A DNA stretch of 64,000 nucleotides from Castanea sativa. Taxonomy: Eukaryota > Streptophyta > Magnoliopsida > Fagales > Fagaceae. The DNA lies in assembly GCF_040712315.1 (NCBI RefSeq), contig NC_134018.1, positions 11,986,835 through 12,050,834 on the forward strand. The letters run 5' to 3'. Both the position numbers and the translations under genes were made by a program. The notes beneath the pieces were generated by a model. The model did no database searches and was not told where the DNA came from. It saw only the letters and a program-made list of their open reading frames with translations. Shown piece after piece: positions 21,517 through 33,469 of this stretch (its first letter is position 1; each line of letters starts with the position of its first letter).

Positions 21517-22628
21517 AAGGTTGTCAAAATCGGGATCCTACATAGGATTGTTGAAGGTAGGTGGGATTGTAGATCATAGGATCGAATCGTGAATCGTAAA
21601 ATCCTACATATTTTTTCAGATTTAAAGCAAAAAACACATTTATAATGACTTTGTATGTTGAATAATCACGTAAATTATAAATTCATCTATAAAAAAACTA
21701 AGATTTGCATCATATGATGTAATTTGCATGTCATACATCGCTAAGTCTATACTAACGAAACAAATATATTTAAGTTTTGACCCAATGTATTTAAAAAGTT
21801 TAATAAATGTTTAATTAGCAACCAAATACTAAAATATTTATCAAAACATATGGAAAATATTTTCTAAATTCTAAGTTCCAAGTTTGAAATCCAAAATAAT
21901 TTAGCAAATGGAAACTAGCTAATTGCAATATGAAATCCAAAAGCAAAATGAATATTAAGGTGAAGTAAACATTTATTTATTCCCATTCTAAGGTTTTTAT
22001 AACCATTGTCCTAAATTCCTAATCATCATCATCTGTGTAAACATTATATATTTGTATACTATACTTGCAAAAGACATCAAGATACAATTTCACATTTAAC
22101 TATTCAAGTTATACCACTCAGCAACAATTAAAGAGCATGCTCAAAAAAATCAATCAATCAATATATAAATACAAACATAACTAATAAAATTATATATATA
22201 TATAATATTTTAGTAATATTAAAACAAAAATTAGTATATTGATCAAACGAATTTAACAACATTATAGTTTAAAAGACAACAAAGCCAACATCGATCAAAT
22301 TCTTTATTTAGAAATGATGAAGCATTCCTTCATTTTGATCACAAGTGAACTAGAAACTAAAAACATTTGCTTAGGTTAAAATAATTTTATAAAAATAAAA
22401 TAAAATGTCATACCATCACAGCATGAAAAAATAAAAACCCTTAAATTTTCATTAAAACAAAAAATTTATCCCATAAAAAAAAAAAAAAATTTATGTTTTT
22501 GGTAGGATCGGTAGGATCCCATACGATCCTACTATTTTTACGATCCTAGTGTGATCTTAAACGTTTTGGTGAAGTGGGATCATAAAATCGTGCGATTCTA
22601 CAATTCAGATTGCGATTTTGATAACCTT
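21517..22628. mobile_element. non-autonomous TIR element with GGATCCTA-rich ends
   Basis: The left end AAGGTTGTCAAAATCG and the reverse-complemented right end AAGGTTATCAAAATCG match at 15 of 16 bases. Next to both ends are many copies of ATCCTA/TAGGAT words in both orientations, like the subterminal repeats of cut-and-paste transposons. The 1.1-kb interior is AT-rich and codes for nothing recognisable. The TSD is unclear. Confidence 0.65.
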
Positions 22629-22654
22629 GCCACACACTCTATTAATTGTGAATA

Positions 22655-23310
22655 CTATTAGGGGATCCCTTCGATGATTTGCTCCAGGTCCACCCATCTG
22701 AAGAGCTGCCTGCCCTGATTGGAATTTGCTTAATAGCCTTGACTGAATCATTCTCAAATAACCGAGAAAGTTTTGCTTCATCCCACCCTTGTTTGTTTGG
22801 CGTAAATAATTTTCACACTGCCAGGCAATTATTCAGGCATTCAGGTGACTTAGGCACCGGTTTGAAGTTGGGAAGATTTGGACTCCATGGATCCTCCCAA
22901 GTTAAGAAACTCCCCCCATTTTTCATAATCTTACATGCTCCACCTAAAAGAATAGGCTTGGCTACTTCTACACTTTTCCAAGTCCAGGAGGCCTTTTTTG
23001 GAGTCTATGCGACTATGCCAAAGGTCCTTCCTATCCACCTTATATTTTGCAGACAAGGCTTGAATACAAAATTTTCCTTTTTTTTCTCCCCCTAAAATCC
23101 ACCATGCGAGCTTTATTAGCAGGGAGATATTGAAATCTGAAAAAGAATTGAAACCAAGGCCACCATCCTTCTTGGATTGGCATAAATCTTCCAAGCCATA
23201 CGAGAGAAGTAGTGGTTGTTCTCTTTTGAAGGATTCCACCAGTATTTTCTAATTAAACCAATGTCACACCAATTGAATATGTGAACACACCCATTCTTTA
23301 AGTCCAATCA
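22655..23310 (-). pseudogene. LINE (non-LTR retrotransposon) ORF2 fragment
   Basis: On the - strand the translation contains EDLCQSKKDGGLGFNSF, FNISLLIKLAWWIL and ALSAKYKV, which are hallmark blocks of plant LINE reverse-transcriptase C-terminal regions. These are followed after a frame break by words such as FLTWEDPW, PNLPNFKPVP and WTWSK from the next part of the same proteins. Upstream RT core and endonuclease are absent. Frameshifts and stops show it is a dead 5'-truncated or eroded copy. Family placement is firm; the exact edges are not. Confidence 0.75.
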
Positions 23311-23608
23311 CCTATAACATTTCAATCAAGATCAACTATTTAGATGGATCTACAACTATTATTTCCACATAACAATCACTTACCTCTTGTTGCACTAACA
23401 CATAATTAAGAAAGCAATAAGATATCAAAGTGCTCTCTGAAATGAGCAGTTCCAAATCTTCTAAGGTAAAGCAAGGTAATATTTGGTCTCGAGTAGGACT
23501 ACATTGTTGTTATTACTGTACTAAATATCAAAGAATAAATTTTTACATTAATGTAAGGCAGAGGGTGATTCAAAGGATGCTGATCTTCCAGGAGAATGGA
23601 GCACATAG

Positions 23609-25305
23609 TCAATACATCAAATCATGAAATATGAGTCGACAAGTACTTTTACCTCTTGGAGACTTTGATAAATCAACTTTAGTCTTTACCATTGTCGTTA
23701 GGCTTTCTGAGTCCATCATTAAATCGTACCAATATATTGTCATCAATTCCAAAACTTTTGCATGCCTCAGCAAATATTTTACAAGTTTTGCCTCATCTGG
23801 TGTTCCAAGAAAGTTGTGAATTTCAATTGTCTTAAGATGCAAGAGCAGACAACATGGCACACATCTAGGCGGATTCCAGCTGAATTGAAAGGTTCCTTTG
23901 TTGAGAGGTTTTACAAGTCCCTGATCAGGAAGATAACAAAATATTTTGATATTTTAAAGAAAATTTTGGTTCTATATTAAATTACCGATTCTCCCAAAAC
24001 CTTAAGATATGTGTGGGCCATTTAAGCTGTTATTGAATAGGGTTCAACATGTGAAAATTTAAACCAAAGGTTAGGTGAACACACGAGATATGCTTAAACT
24101 CTTAGGAGGTAATGAATTTATTCATTTAATCTAACTATGACATACACATGAATTAAACCCACCATCCAAAGGGGAAAAAGAAATCCAAACTCACCTCCTT
24201 AAAGTTAAGAACTTTGAGATTGGGTGAACTCTGAAGTATATTTGGTAGTAGTTCCCAACCAACATTGTCATCAATTCCAAGCTTCAAATGGGTGAGATTA
24301 TGAAAGGTGGGGAGGATAGGAGCAATGTTGTGCAGAGACTGAACACAGATCATTGGAAACAAAATGAACTTGATGAGTATGCAAATAAATATAGAAGTTA
24401 ACATCAGACAGAAAAGTGTGCAAGCATACCTGCATAGCATCACCAGATAATGCTAAAAGCTTGACTTGGGAGATTCCATCAAGAAGTCCAAATAAACATG
24501 TACCTTGGACGCATGCTTCAACCAAAGAGGGTGAGGAATTCACTGAATAATCTTCATACATATAATCATCAATTTCAAAATACTCAAGATTTGGGGTATT
24601 AATGACAACCTTGTACTCATAATTTCCTATGCTTCTTAGACTTGAGGAAAATATTGACAATCTTTTCAATGAAGGTACAGAGATATTCATAATCCCCACA
24701 CCATCCCAGACATGCCTCTTTATGACCAAATCTTCAAGGACAGGACAGCTAGAAAAGAGCTTTTGCATTGAGGCATCATCCCCATATATAACAGAATTCA
24801 GATGAAGGAGCTTAAGTCTTGGCAAACAAATACATGTTGGGAAGTTGAGCACAAATCTTCCTTGAATTTTTAAAACCACAAGCGTTTTGCAGGTGAGAAG
24901 GCTCCAGGGCAACTGCCCTACTCGAAAAAGCTCAGACTTAATTGTTAGCTCTTGAACCATACATGCAATCACAGCACAAGTCCACGAATAAAGATGTGCT
25001 GATGCATGTAATGTGTAGCATGAGAGATTGCATTTTTCAATGGCAAATCCATCACGATGAGCAAGAACCCAGTTTACATAATCAATAAAGCAATTTACCT
25101 TGTTCATGTAATTACCACAGTCAGTCGTAAAGGTATCATAAAAATAAAGACTGGGGACAGAAGTCCATAGGTTCTCCCATCTCTTCGACAAGATGCTAGT
25201 CCCAACTACTTCCTTTGGTGAAAGAAATGAGAATATGTGACAAAGAAGTGAATCTGGTAACCTACTAATCCAGTCTTCACCATTGGTGGTACTTGAATCC
25301 TCCAT
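23609..25305 (-). CDS. F-box/LRR protein with C-terminal FBD domain
   Basis: Probable substrate-recognition subunit of an SCF (Skp1-Cullin-F-box) ubiquitin ligase. Three exons with GT-AG borders and phase-0 joins: 25305-24430 (292 codons), 24338-24195 (48 codons), 23920-23609 (103 codons plus TGA), giving 443 aa, normal for this plant family. The F-box is at residues about 11-55 (DWISRLPDSLLCHIFSFL, then LSKRWENLW). Leucine-rich repeats follow (for example LPRLKLLHLNSV and CPVLEDLVI). The FBD domain starts near Trp355 (WNPPRCVPCCLL, then HLKTIEIHNFLG). Introns are 91 and 274 bp. No stop or frameshift interrupts the model. The target protein is unknown; members of this large family evolve fast and many are expressed weakly. 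The start is the first ATG before the F-box. Confidence 0.9.
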
Positions 25306-25993
25306 AACTCTGTGATAAACTGAAGGATAAAAATATGAATAAAAAAAAATTTTAAATCAGAGAGATAAGCTTTATCAAAAAGACTAGTGGAGTGTCTAAG
25401 CATGGTTTAATTATATGATTTGAGTCCATAAGAGATAAGCTTGCAAGTTGCAACTCGTGGCAGATTTATTATAATAGAGATTACTGGTGAATTTTAATGT
25501 TAAAAATAAAAAATAAAATGAACTAATAGAATATTTACCATGATAATATAGGGAACAAAGCTTAGTTACAAAATTTGTTGTATCTTAAGATTATAACTTT
25601 TCTCAATAAAATAAACATTGCTACATATTTCGAAAATCTAATCGTTAAATTGTATGTTTTTTACTCTCTTAATAAACATGTTAAATTTTATATCAATCAG
25701 ATATTATTTGTTATATTATCTATAAGCTCTTTTTTCTATGCATAATTTTAAACTACAAAAACTTGCAATTTAAATAATTTACTGATGACTTCGCAATTGA
25801 TCTTTAATTTTCTAAAAATTTTACAAGTATGGAAGATATAATATAAGATGTAATCCAATGGTGGATTTGTTAAAATTCACCTCCAATGAAAAGATATTGA
25901 GCAAAGTTGTAGCATTGAGTTTTTTTTTTTATTTATAGGAAAAAGTTGTAGTCTTAGACTATAACTAAGTTTGTAGTTAAACTTTATTTATAA
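25306..25993. promoter_or_regulatory. upstream region of the F-box gene
   Basis: About 690 bp of AT-rich DNA between the F-box start codon and a Helitron-like element. It must contain the promoter and 5' leader. I could not pick out a reliable TATA box. Confidence 0.35.
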
Positions 25994-27135
25994 CTAGCTT
26001 GTAACCCCATGCATATGCATGAATATACTTAAAAGATACACATTAAGATACATAGTATAATAATCTTACATATCTAATTTAAATATTATTGATAATCATT
26101 TTTTTTAATTCTTTAAAAAGTCTTGTAAGAATGTTATTAGGTAGAAAATGTAAAGAGTTCATTTTTCTAAATATTTTTATATTCATTAATTCTAGACTCT
26201 TTGGTTTTTGTACAAAATAACTCACTTGAATAGATATTTATGATATGATTCCACATTTGATTCCAAAATTAAGAAATAAAACTATCTAAAAATAAATAAT
26301 TTAGGACACATAACACAAAATTAGACTTCAACTGTAGAATCTAATTGAATTTTCTCCAAACTGTATCTATTAATATATATATATATATATAATTTTTGTG
26401 TCAAATGAATTGTTTTTAGTTATAAAAAAAGGCTCATAAATATAAAATCATTCAAATTCTTTCTTCCTCTAGTTTTATATATAGTGTTAGATATATGATT
26501 ATATTTTTTATAATTTATTTATATTGGACTCGTCGTTTTCTACTCTATATTAACTCATTTAGCACAAAAATTAAAAAACTTCAATTAGATAAAACACATG
26601 CCGTAAAATTAAACTTTAATTAAAATTGATTTTTTACACTGAACTAACTAACTTGGTTCAAAATTTAAATTTTTTTATCAGATGGGACACGTGGTGCAAA
26701 ATTATATTGTAATTGAATTTCAATTTAAAATATAATTGGATTTTCTCTCAGTTTTACTTATTAATATATATATATGATTTATAAACTTGAATGGTTTTTA
26801 GTTTACAAAAAAAAACAAAAAACAAAAAACTCATAAATATAAAATCATTCAAAAATTATGTTTTTTAAGGTTTACTTATATTGGACTCCTTGTTTTTTAC
26901 ATTAAATTAACTCATTTGCTATAGAAATTAAAAAAACTTAGATTAGATAGGACACATATTGCAAAATTAAATTCTAATTGAAATCTAATTTTTACATTGA
27001 ATTAATTACTTGGCACAAAAATTTAAAAACTTAGATTAGATAAGACACGTGGCGCAAAAATTAAATTCTAATTGAATTTCAATTTAAAGCCTAATTGAAT
27101 TTTCTTTCGGCTTTACTTATTATTATATATATAGA
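25994..27135 (-). mobile_element. short non-autonomous Helitron-like element
   Basis: Read on the - strand it starts TCTATATATATAATAATAAG after an A (27136) and ends with a palindromic hairpin CATGCATATGCATG (26008-26021), then GGGGTTACAAG and CTAG (25997-25994), followed by T. 5'-TC, 3'-CTRR, a hairpin about 10 bp before the end, and insertion between A and T are the four Helitron criteria. The 1.14-kb interior has no ORF and contains three diverged copies of a block with CTAATTGAATTTTCT. Confidence 0.6.
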
Positions 27136-27574
27136 TTATATATAGAGACTTGGTTAACTCAACAACTAAGAAAAGATTGGAAGACTCATGGGTCAATGAG
27201 GTTAATTAATGAGGTTTTAATGAGAAGTTTTTGTTTGATAAAAATAGTAAAATACTGATTTTATATCAATTTGATGATATTGGACAATGTCTGATATGGA
27301 TAATCGAGTCCATCAGGACCACCTCGTGCATACATGTGAGGTAAGAATCTTAGGTCCGATCTTATCTTGTTTCTCCGTTCAGCTTTATATGTTATTTTTG
27401 AAAGACTTTTTTTGGTTGAATGAAAGAGACTTTTTATATATGAATTTTAATAAACTTTAATTAGTATTACAATATGATTATATGAAAAAGGCTATTGTAA
27501 AATTTTAAAGAGTTAATATAAATGAAGAAAATGACAAAAAAAATCCAAGAACTATAGGCCAATAGAAGTGTGCA
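27136..27574. other. intergenic DNA, nothing recognised
   Basis: AT-rich non-coding sequence between the Helitron-like element and a MITE. Confidence 0.4.
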
Positions 27575-27765
27575 CTTGGCATGGATTATTCTTGCCAACT
27601 TATTTTACTATTCAGCTTATTTTTGTTACTATTTATGGATTCTACTGCACTTTTTGATACTATTCATGAATTCTATTGTACTATTTCAGCTATTTTTTAC
27701 TTTTATTTACAGTATTTTCAGTAAAAAAATTTTAATTTCAGTAAAATAAGCGGATCCAAGCCAAG
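27575..27765. mobile_element. MITE with CTTGGCWTGGAT inverted ends
   Basis: The left end CTTGGCATGGAT and the reverse-complemented right end CTTGGCTTGGAT match at 11 of 12 bases. The 191-bp interior contains repeated TTTACTATTCA/TACTATTTATG-like words and no ORF. It lies inside or next to the LINE RNase H relic. The TSD is not clear. Confidence 0.55.
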
Positions 27766-28032
27766 AGTTTCACACGCATTTGTATTTGTCCATCTGCTAT
27801 GAGTATTCGTACAAGCTTCAACAAAAAACAAAAAGCCTAAAAGCCAAAAATGGGAAGGACGGAAATGAAAAGTGACCAAGAGACCACCAAAAGGGGGTCG
27901 GTTTCTTATTTGGACATGTCTAAATCCTCTTTCCCAGGCCAGATGCAATCCATAAAGTATAGCCCATGATTTAGCAACAAAACCATTTGTAAAATGTAAA
28001 GAGAACCTCACAAATCCAATTCCCATTATGAC
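27766..28032 (-). pseudogene. LINE-type RNase H relic, downstream part
   Basis: On the - strand the words FVRFSLHFTNGFVAKSWAIL and YGLHLAWERGF match the middle of the plant RVT_3/RNase H domain found at the end of LINE ORF2 and in related relics. The first part of the domain lies on the far side of the older gypsy insertion (39187-39290). The frame changes at the junction, so the relic was probably dead before or soon after the insertion. Confidence 0.6.
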
Positions 28033-28748
28033 TGTAAGGTCCAAAAAATCTAGCGGCCCAAGTCCACTTAGAATAGTGGGCTGAACAACTCAACCATGGC
28101 CAAAATCAATAAAATTTGTAAGAGAGGGAAACAAATAGCAAGGGTGGGCTCTGCCAAAGGATAAAAACAAGGAAGAAAGGACTGATCTTATTACATGGAA
28201 AAATCAATCTTTCAATACCGGTTAGCCCGAGGAAACCATATTTACCTAGGAAATGTTACTGTTCACTCTATTTTCTCTCAATGTTCTTCTCGTTTCTTCT
28301 CTCTATCCTGACACTTGTGTCTCGATCTCTTTTCTTGTAAACCCCTTTTTCTTATATACTTCTTCTTTTCTTATATCTCAACCATCCATCGTTACCTAAC
28401 ATGCCTCCTCTCATGACACTTGTCTCTGTCTGTATCTGAAGAAGGTGGCGGATGGAATCTGCTTAGCTGTGATTTGTACTGTTCAGGTCACTTCTTCGTC
28501 AATGCAGCTGATAAAGCTATTGCCCACCATTAAATGCGAAGGCCACAGGCTACTCCGAACTAGAAACTTCCCCTATGATCATAGATTCTCTCTATTCATG
28601 CCTTTCTCTCCACCTAGAACATCTCAGAGTCCTATGACTCATCCCTTCCTCTCCTTGGATGTCCTTCCTCCTTGAGCCTGTGGCCCATGGCATTCCCACC
28701 CCAACATTGCAACTCTTCAACTTCATCCTCGGTCCTCAAGCACCCACA
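28033..28748 (-). repeat. 3' LTR of older gypsy element
   Basis: 716 bp, TG...CA ended on both strands' reading. On the - strand it is preceded by TTTTAGGGGGGCTAT (28749-28763), a good polypurine tract. It pairs with 38461-39181. Confidence 0.9.
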
Positions 28749-29016
28749 ATAGCCCCCCTAAAACTTTTGCTATTAACCCCAAGGTAAAAGTGAAGTTTTA
28801 GTTATATAGACGGACTATATACGTGCCGCGCGCATTCCCACGTGGTAACGTCCTTTCACCTATCTCCAGCACAATCTTGACATTTCGGAATTCACGATCT
28901 CACATTTATGGCGTCAGGTGGATGCCTGTCTCCCCACATTCTACAGCTTGATCAAGATCCTACGGTTCCTATTTTCCCTTATTTATGAGCAGGAATTACC
29001 GCCCATTTTTTACTCC

Positions 29017-29023
29017 TATATAA
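29017..29023 (+). promoter_or_regulatory. TATA box before the opposite-strand gene of older gypsy
   Basis: TATATAA within CTCCTATATAAGGAGG, 87-93 bp upstream of the start codon at 29110. The spacing suits a plant promoter with a short leader. Confidence 0.5.
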
Positions 29024-29109
29024 GGAGGGTTTAGGGCTGGCTGAGGTTCATTTACGCATTCTAGACATTTGAGTTAAAGCAACCTCCCAAGGAGATTTAT
29101 TCCCTTTCC

Positions 29110-31597
29110 ATGGGTAGATACGCTAAGTTAGTGGATACTCCTGAGGCTAGGGTTGTCTTTAGGGCACAATGTAAGATTCTCAACAGTGTTGAAATCCGAT
29201 ACTGTGAATACGGTGAATGGCTGGTCTTGAACAAACCTCCCGAATCCGTCGTCATTCCGATGATTGCTTTCATTGAAGGCGGGATGGAACTTCCTATAGG
29301 AAGGGTTACTAAGGACTATCTAATAAACTATAAGTTAACCCCTACCCAATGCTCCCCAAATGTCTTTAGGGTCCTCGGGTGTGTAGATATGCTAAATAGG
29401 AAAATGGGGACCAACCTTACCTGGCACGACGTAAACTAGGTATACAATCGCCAAAAAGGGGAAAAAAACCAAGTACTACATCAAATGTAGAGTCCCCTCT
29501 GTTAGGTTGATCTCCTGCCTACTTAACTTAAGCAAGGGTATGGACGAGGACTTCCTCATCGTCTCGAGAGACTGGCACGATGGACTACATTGTCCCACCC
29601 AAGAAAGGGAACCAAGTTGGGTTCCCGAGGACCATAGATGCATTTAGGACGTTACTTGAGTTCATCAACATGCAAATTTTCTTTTTCTTCGTTTTTTTTA
29701 CTAATGACTTTTACTGTTTTTCTCGGTAGACGAATACCACGTCGCCCCTGCTAAGCACTTAGTGAACTTCACAGACCTAAACCAAATCCTTAGGTCAGAG
29801 ATCTTTCTGCACAAGGATAGTCAACTTCGGGCTGCCCACGTCATCCTCGGATACAAGCCTTCCACCAAGCGTTTTTAGAGCTCGAAGAACATCATTAAAG
29901 ATAGGGACGCTCGGTTGGCTTTAATATACGTAGCCGTCCCAAGCTTCCTGTTGTTTGAACCTCCTCTAGAGGGAACTCAGGACGCCCAGCTTCCTGCCCT
30001 TTTAGTCACCAGACTCCTCTACTCTCAAGAACCGCCCATCCCATCGGATGACGAAGCCAAGGAGTCCACACTCAAGCCTGCCCACCCGGAAGTCACTGAC
30101 AAGGACTTCAAGGTCTTCTATCAATAAAAAGACCCCAAAAATGCTCCCAGCACCTCACACAAGCGATCAAAACCTGCACAAGTTAGCGCCAACCAAAAGG
30201 CCACAAACATCCTAGAAGGCATGGGATTTGAAGAGAAAACTCTCGATCTGCTCACCCTACTTACTGCCCATACTTGGGGTTCCTCCCCAGCCATGCCAGT
30301 AGTGACCCCGCCACATACTCCCGCCCCCACACGTACCTCTTCCATGGATGCCACTGAAAAGAAATGGAAGAGGGCCTAAGGAGGCAAGGGCATTGACGGT
30401 GTCGAAGAGGGGGAGGTCTCCCAATCCTCCCATTAGCCACTTGCCAAAGAAGCTCGTACAGGGAGAGGGCCCTAAAAGAAGTCTTCTACTGGGACTTCCT
30501 AGGAGCTTGAGGGAGATCAGCCCAAGAAACCTTCCATCCGGAGGCCTCTCTTCACCCTTAGTTCTGGCAGCCCTATGCTGGGCGATGCTAACTTGAGGGA
30601 TTCCCAAAAGGGAAGCTCATGCTTAATGGTCGAGTGCCTGGAGAAGGCTTTATGCCTACTAAAGGATATAGCCGAGCTAAGGTCATTTAGGAAGCGTGAA
30701 GTCTTACTAGCCTTAAAACAAGACTTAGCCAAGGTATGTGACCATTTTCCTTCGTTTACAACATTAACTTGTAGAAATTTAACCCAACACTTATGTTCTT
30801 CTTCTTCTTCTTCTTCTTCTTCTTCTTTTTTTTTTTTTTTTTTTTTTTTTTGTAGTTTGTCCAAGCTGCCTTTATGGTCGAAGAATGGGTAGACCACTCT
30901 TTGGACTTGGTAAGAAAAGCTAAGAATAAGTTAAAGGCTGCTGAGAAGGCCCATGCAGATGCGGACAAGAAGCTCAAGAAGACTCTTGCCTAGTTATCTG
31001 AGGTGGAGAAGGCTCATAGGAATGCTGAGTCCACCTTTAAGGGCTGTGAGAAACAGGCAGCTGATGCCTTGGAGGCTTAGAGAAAAGCTGAAAATAAAAT
31101 GGCTATCACTGTGGTGGAGTTAAAGCAAACCAAGAAGCGGCTAGAGGCTAAGGAGGTAGAGATGTCCTAGGCTGAGTAGGCAACCTATGACGCGGGCATG
31201 ACAAGGGTATCTGAAAGCCTTACTGCCCAACTCAAGGGTCTTCTTCATGGAGGCGTGGGGCCAAGCCCTAAGTGCTGCCGGGGTTAGCACCAAATTTGAG
31301 CTCAGGGCTCCTGATAGGATATACTACCCCCCTGCCTTGCGTTTGGCTCCCACTCCTCCACAGCTCCTAGTAGATCCCAGCTCTGCTCCCTTTTCCTCCT
31401 CGGACCAACCTGCATCTATTCTTTTTGCTGCCACCACCAAAGACAAAGAACAAGAGCAGCCCATTCCAGACGATGTGGTGGATGTAGAGGCAGATGAGGC
31501 AATCGAGGTGACCCAGAAGAAGAAGAAGAAGAAGAAGAAGAAGAAAGAGAAAAGGCAGGAGAAGAAGGGAGGGAAGGGAAAGGGGACCTTAGCCTAA
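29110..31597 (+). pseudogene. broken antisense ORF of older Tat element
   Basis: Homologous to the antisense gene at 12941-15277. Exon 1 starts at 29110 (MGRYAKLVDTPEAR) and has the conserved FIEGGMELPIGRVTKDYLIN and QCSPNVFRVLGC blocks, then a TAG at 29437-29439. Exon 2 begins after an AG at 29730 and ends at a GT after 30733. Exon 3 starts after an AG at 30856 (FVQAAFMVEEWVDH) and runs to 31597 with WGQALSAAGV, a coiled-coil region and a Lys/Glu tail. Splice sites lie at the same protein positions as in the young element. Several stops and frameshifts make it a pseudogene. A TTC/T microsatellite (30797-30851) has grown in intron 2. Confidence 0.8.
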
Positions 31598-32059
31598 CTC
31601 CACTTAGGACTCAAGAAGAAATAGCCATTTTTGTAACTAGGCCCAAGTGTATCTGATGCCTCTCATTTTGTACTTAGTTTCTTACAAATCAATGAAAAGG
31701 ACTTAGAATTTTTTTACTGCTTCTTTAATTATTCAATTTGTACTTGTCATTTTATATATTGTATGTGTGCCCACTCCTGATAATGGTATGTCTATACTAA
31801 TTGAAAATTCATTCATGGAACATTCTCAATCCTTCTATCTAACCAAGGAGAACTTGCATCAAAATTAACAGATTAACTTGTAAAACTAAAGAAAAACTCC
31901 AGCATTTACCTTAAATTACAGATGAAATCCCAAAGCAAAGTCTTGTGCACTGTCCTTGGAGCCTTAGATAGTAAACTAGGTACTTTATTTCATCATCCAT
32001 GATCCAAGGAGTTGCATCAGGGCCAATCTCTACAAGACACTAAAAAGTCTTTCCTAAAT

Positions 32060-33015
32060 TCATCACTTGGCCCTAGACTTATGACCCAAGGAGTCGAGGC
32101 TTAGTTTAACACTTAGAAAATTTCTCAACAATGTTAATTTACCCTAGGCTTGTGACCCGAGGAGTCGAAAAAGACCTAGGTTCTGCTTAACACTTAGAAG
32201 ATCTCTCAGCAACGTTAATTTACCTTAGGCTTGTGACCCAATGAGTCAAACAAGACTTAGGTTCTGTTTAACACTTAGAAGATTTCTCAACAATGTTAAT
32301 TTACCCTAAGCTTGTGACCCAAGGAGTAGAACAAGACCTAGGTTCTGTTTAACACTTAGAAGATCTCTCAGCAGTGTTAATTTACCCTAGGCTTGTGACC
32401 CGAGGAGTCGAACAAGACCTAGGTTCTATTTAACACTTAGAAGATTTCTCAACAGCGTTAATTTACCTTAGACTTGTGACCTAAGGAGTCGAACAAAACC
32501 TAGGTTCTGTTTAACACTTAGAAGATTTCTCAACAACGTTAATTTACCCTAGGCTTGTGACCCGAGGAATCAAACAAGACCTAGGTTCTGTTTAACACTT
32601 AGAAGATCTCTTAGCAATGTTAAATTACCCTAGGCTTGTGACCCAAGGAGTCAAACAAGACCTAGGTTCTATTTAACACTTAGAAGATTTCTCAACAATG
32701 TTAATTTACCCTAGGCTTGTGACCCGAAGAGTTGAACAAGACCTAGATTCTAATTAACACTTAGAAGATCTCTCAACAATGTTAATTTACCCTAGGCTTG
32801 TGACTCGAGGATTCGAACAAGACCTAGGTCCTGTTTAGTACTTAGAAGATCTCTCAGCAATGTTAATTTACCCTAGGTTTGTGACCCGAGGAGTCAAACA
32901 AGACCTAGGTCCTGTTTAACACTTAGAAGATCTCTCAGCAATGTTAATTTACCCCAGACTTGTGACCTGAGGAGTCGAACAAGACCTAGGTTCTATTTAA
33001 CACTTAGAAGATTTC
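32060..33015. repeat. 81-bp tandem repeat array of older gypsy element
   Basis: About twelve copies with a period of 81 bp (CTTGTGAC at 32149, 32230, 32311, 32392 and onward). Read on the - strand the unit contains CTAAGTGTTAAACAGAACC and TCTTGTTCGACTCCTCGGG, plainly related to the 79-bp unit of the young element. It lies between pol and the opposite-strand gene, as there. Confidence 0.9.
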
Positions 33016-33469
33016 TTAGATTGATTATTTCATTAGATAGATCAACAAAGAAACAAAACTTAATCTATGCGTGGCAAAATAATTCATAACATTAATAATA
33101 ATAACTTCGTAGATTATTTACATTTCAAGGACGAGGAATTACACTTTCATCCAAATCTTCTAAGTAATAAGCCCCAATGCCAGCAACGGGAAGTGATCCT
33201 GTATAGTCCTTTCCAGTTAGGGCCTAGTTTTCCCCAGGTAGGGTTCTTTGTCATCCCCATCACTTTCCTCAATACCAGGTCTCTTAGGGCTAATGGCCTC
33301 AACCTCACTCCCTTATCATACCCTTGCTTAAGTTTCCGTTGGAATATGCCATCTTTACTGTGGCCACCTCTCTCCTCTCCTCGGCCACATCCAAGCTATC
33401 TAGGAGTAAACAGTTGTTCTTTCGACATTGAATTAATCAGTTCTCAAGGTTGGGAATCCTGACTCAAGG

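Noticed and set aside
22679..23095. 138-aa + strand ORF
   Set aside because: Antisense of the LINE fragment; the - strand translation has the known LINE motifs.
24343..24429. Continuation of the F-box ORF beyond codon 292
   Set aside because: It is the 91-bp intron 1; the in-phase exons 2 and 3 restore the normal LRR and FBD sequence.
30348..30892. Overlapping + and - ORFs of 82-126 aa with poly-Lys/Glu or poly-Ser/Phe
   Set aside because: Produced by the TTC/T microsatellite and by frame-shifted exon 2 of the degenerate antisense gene.
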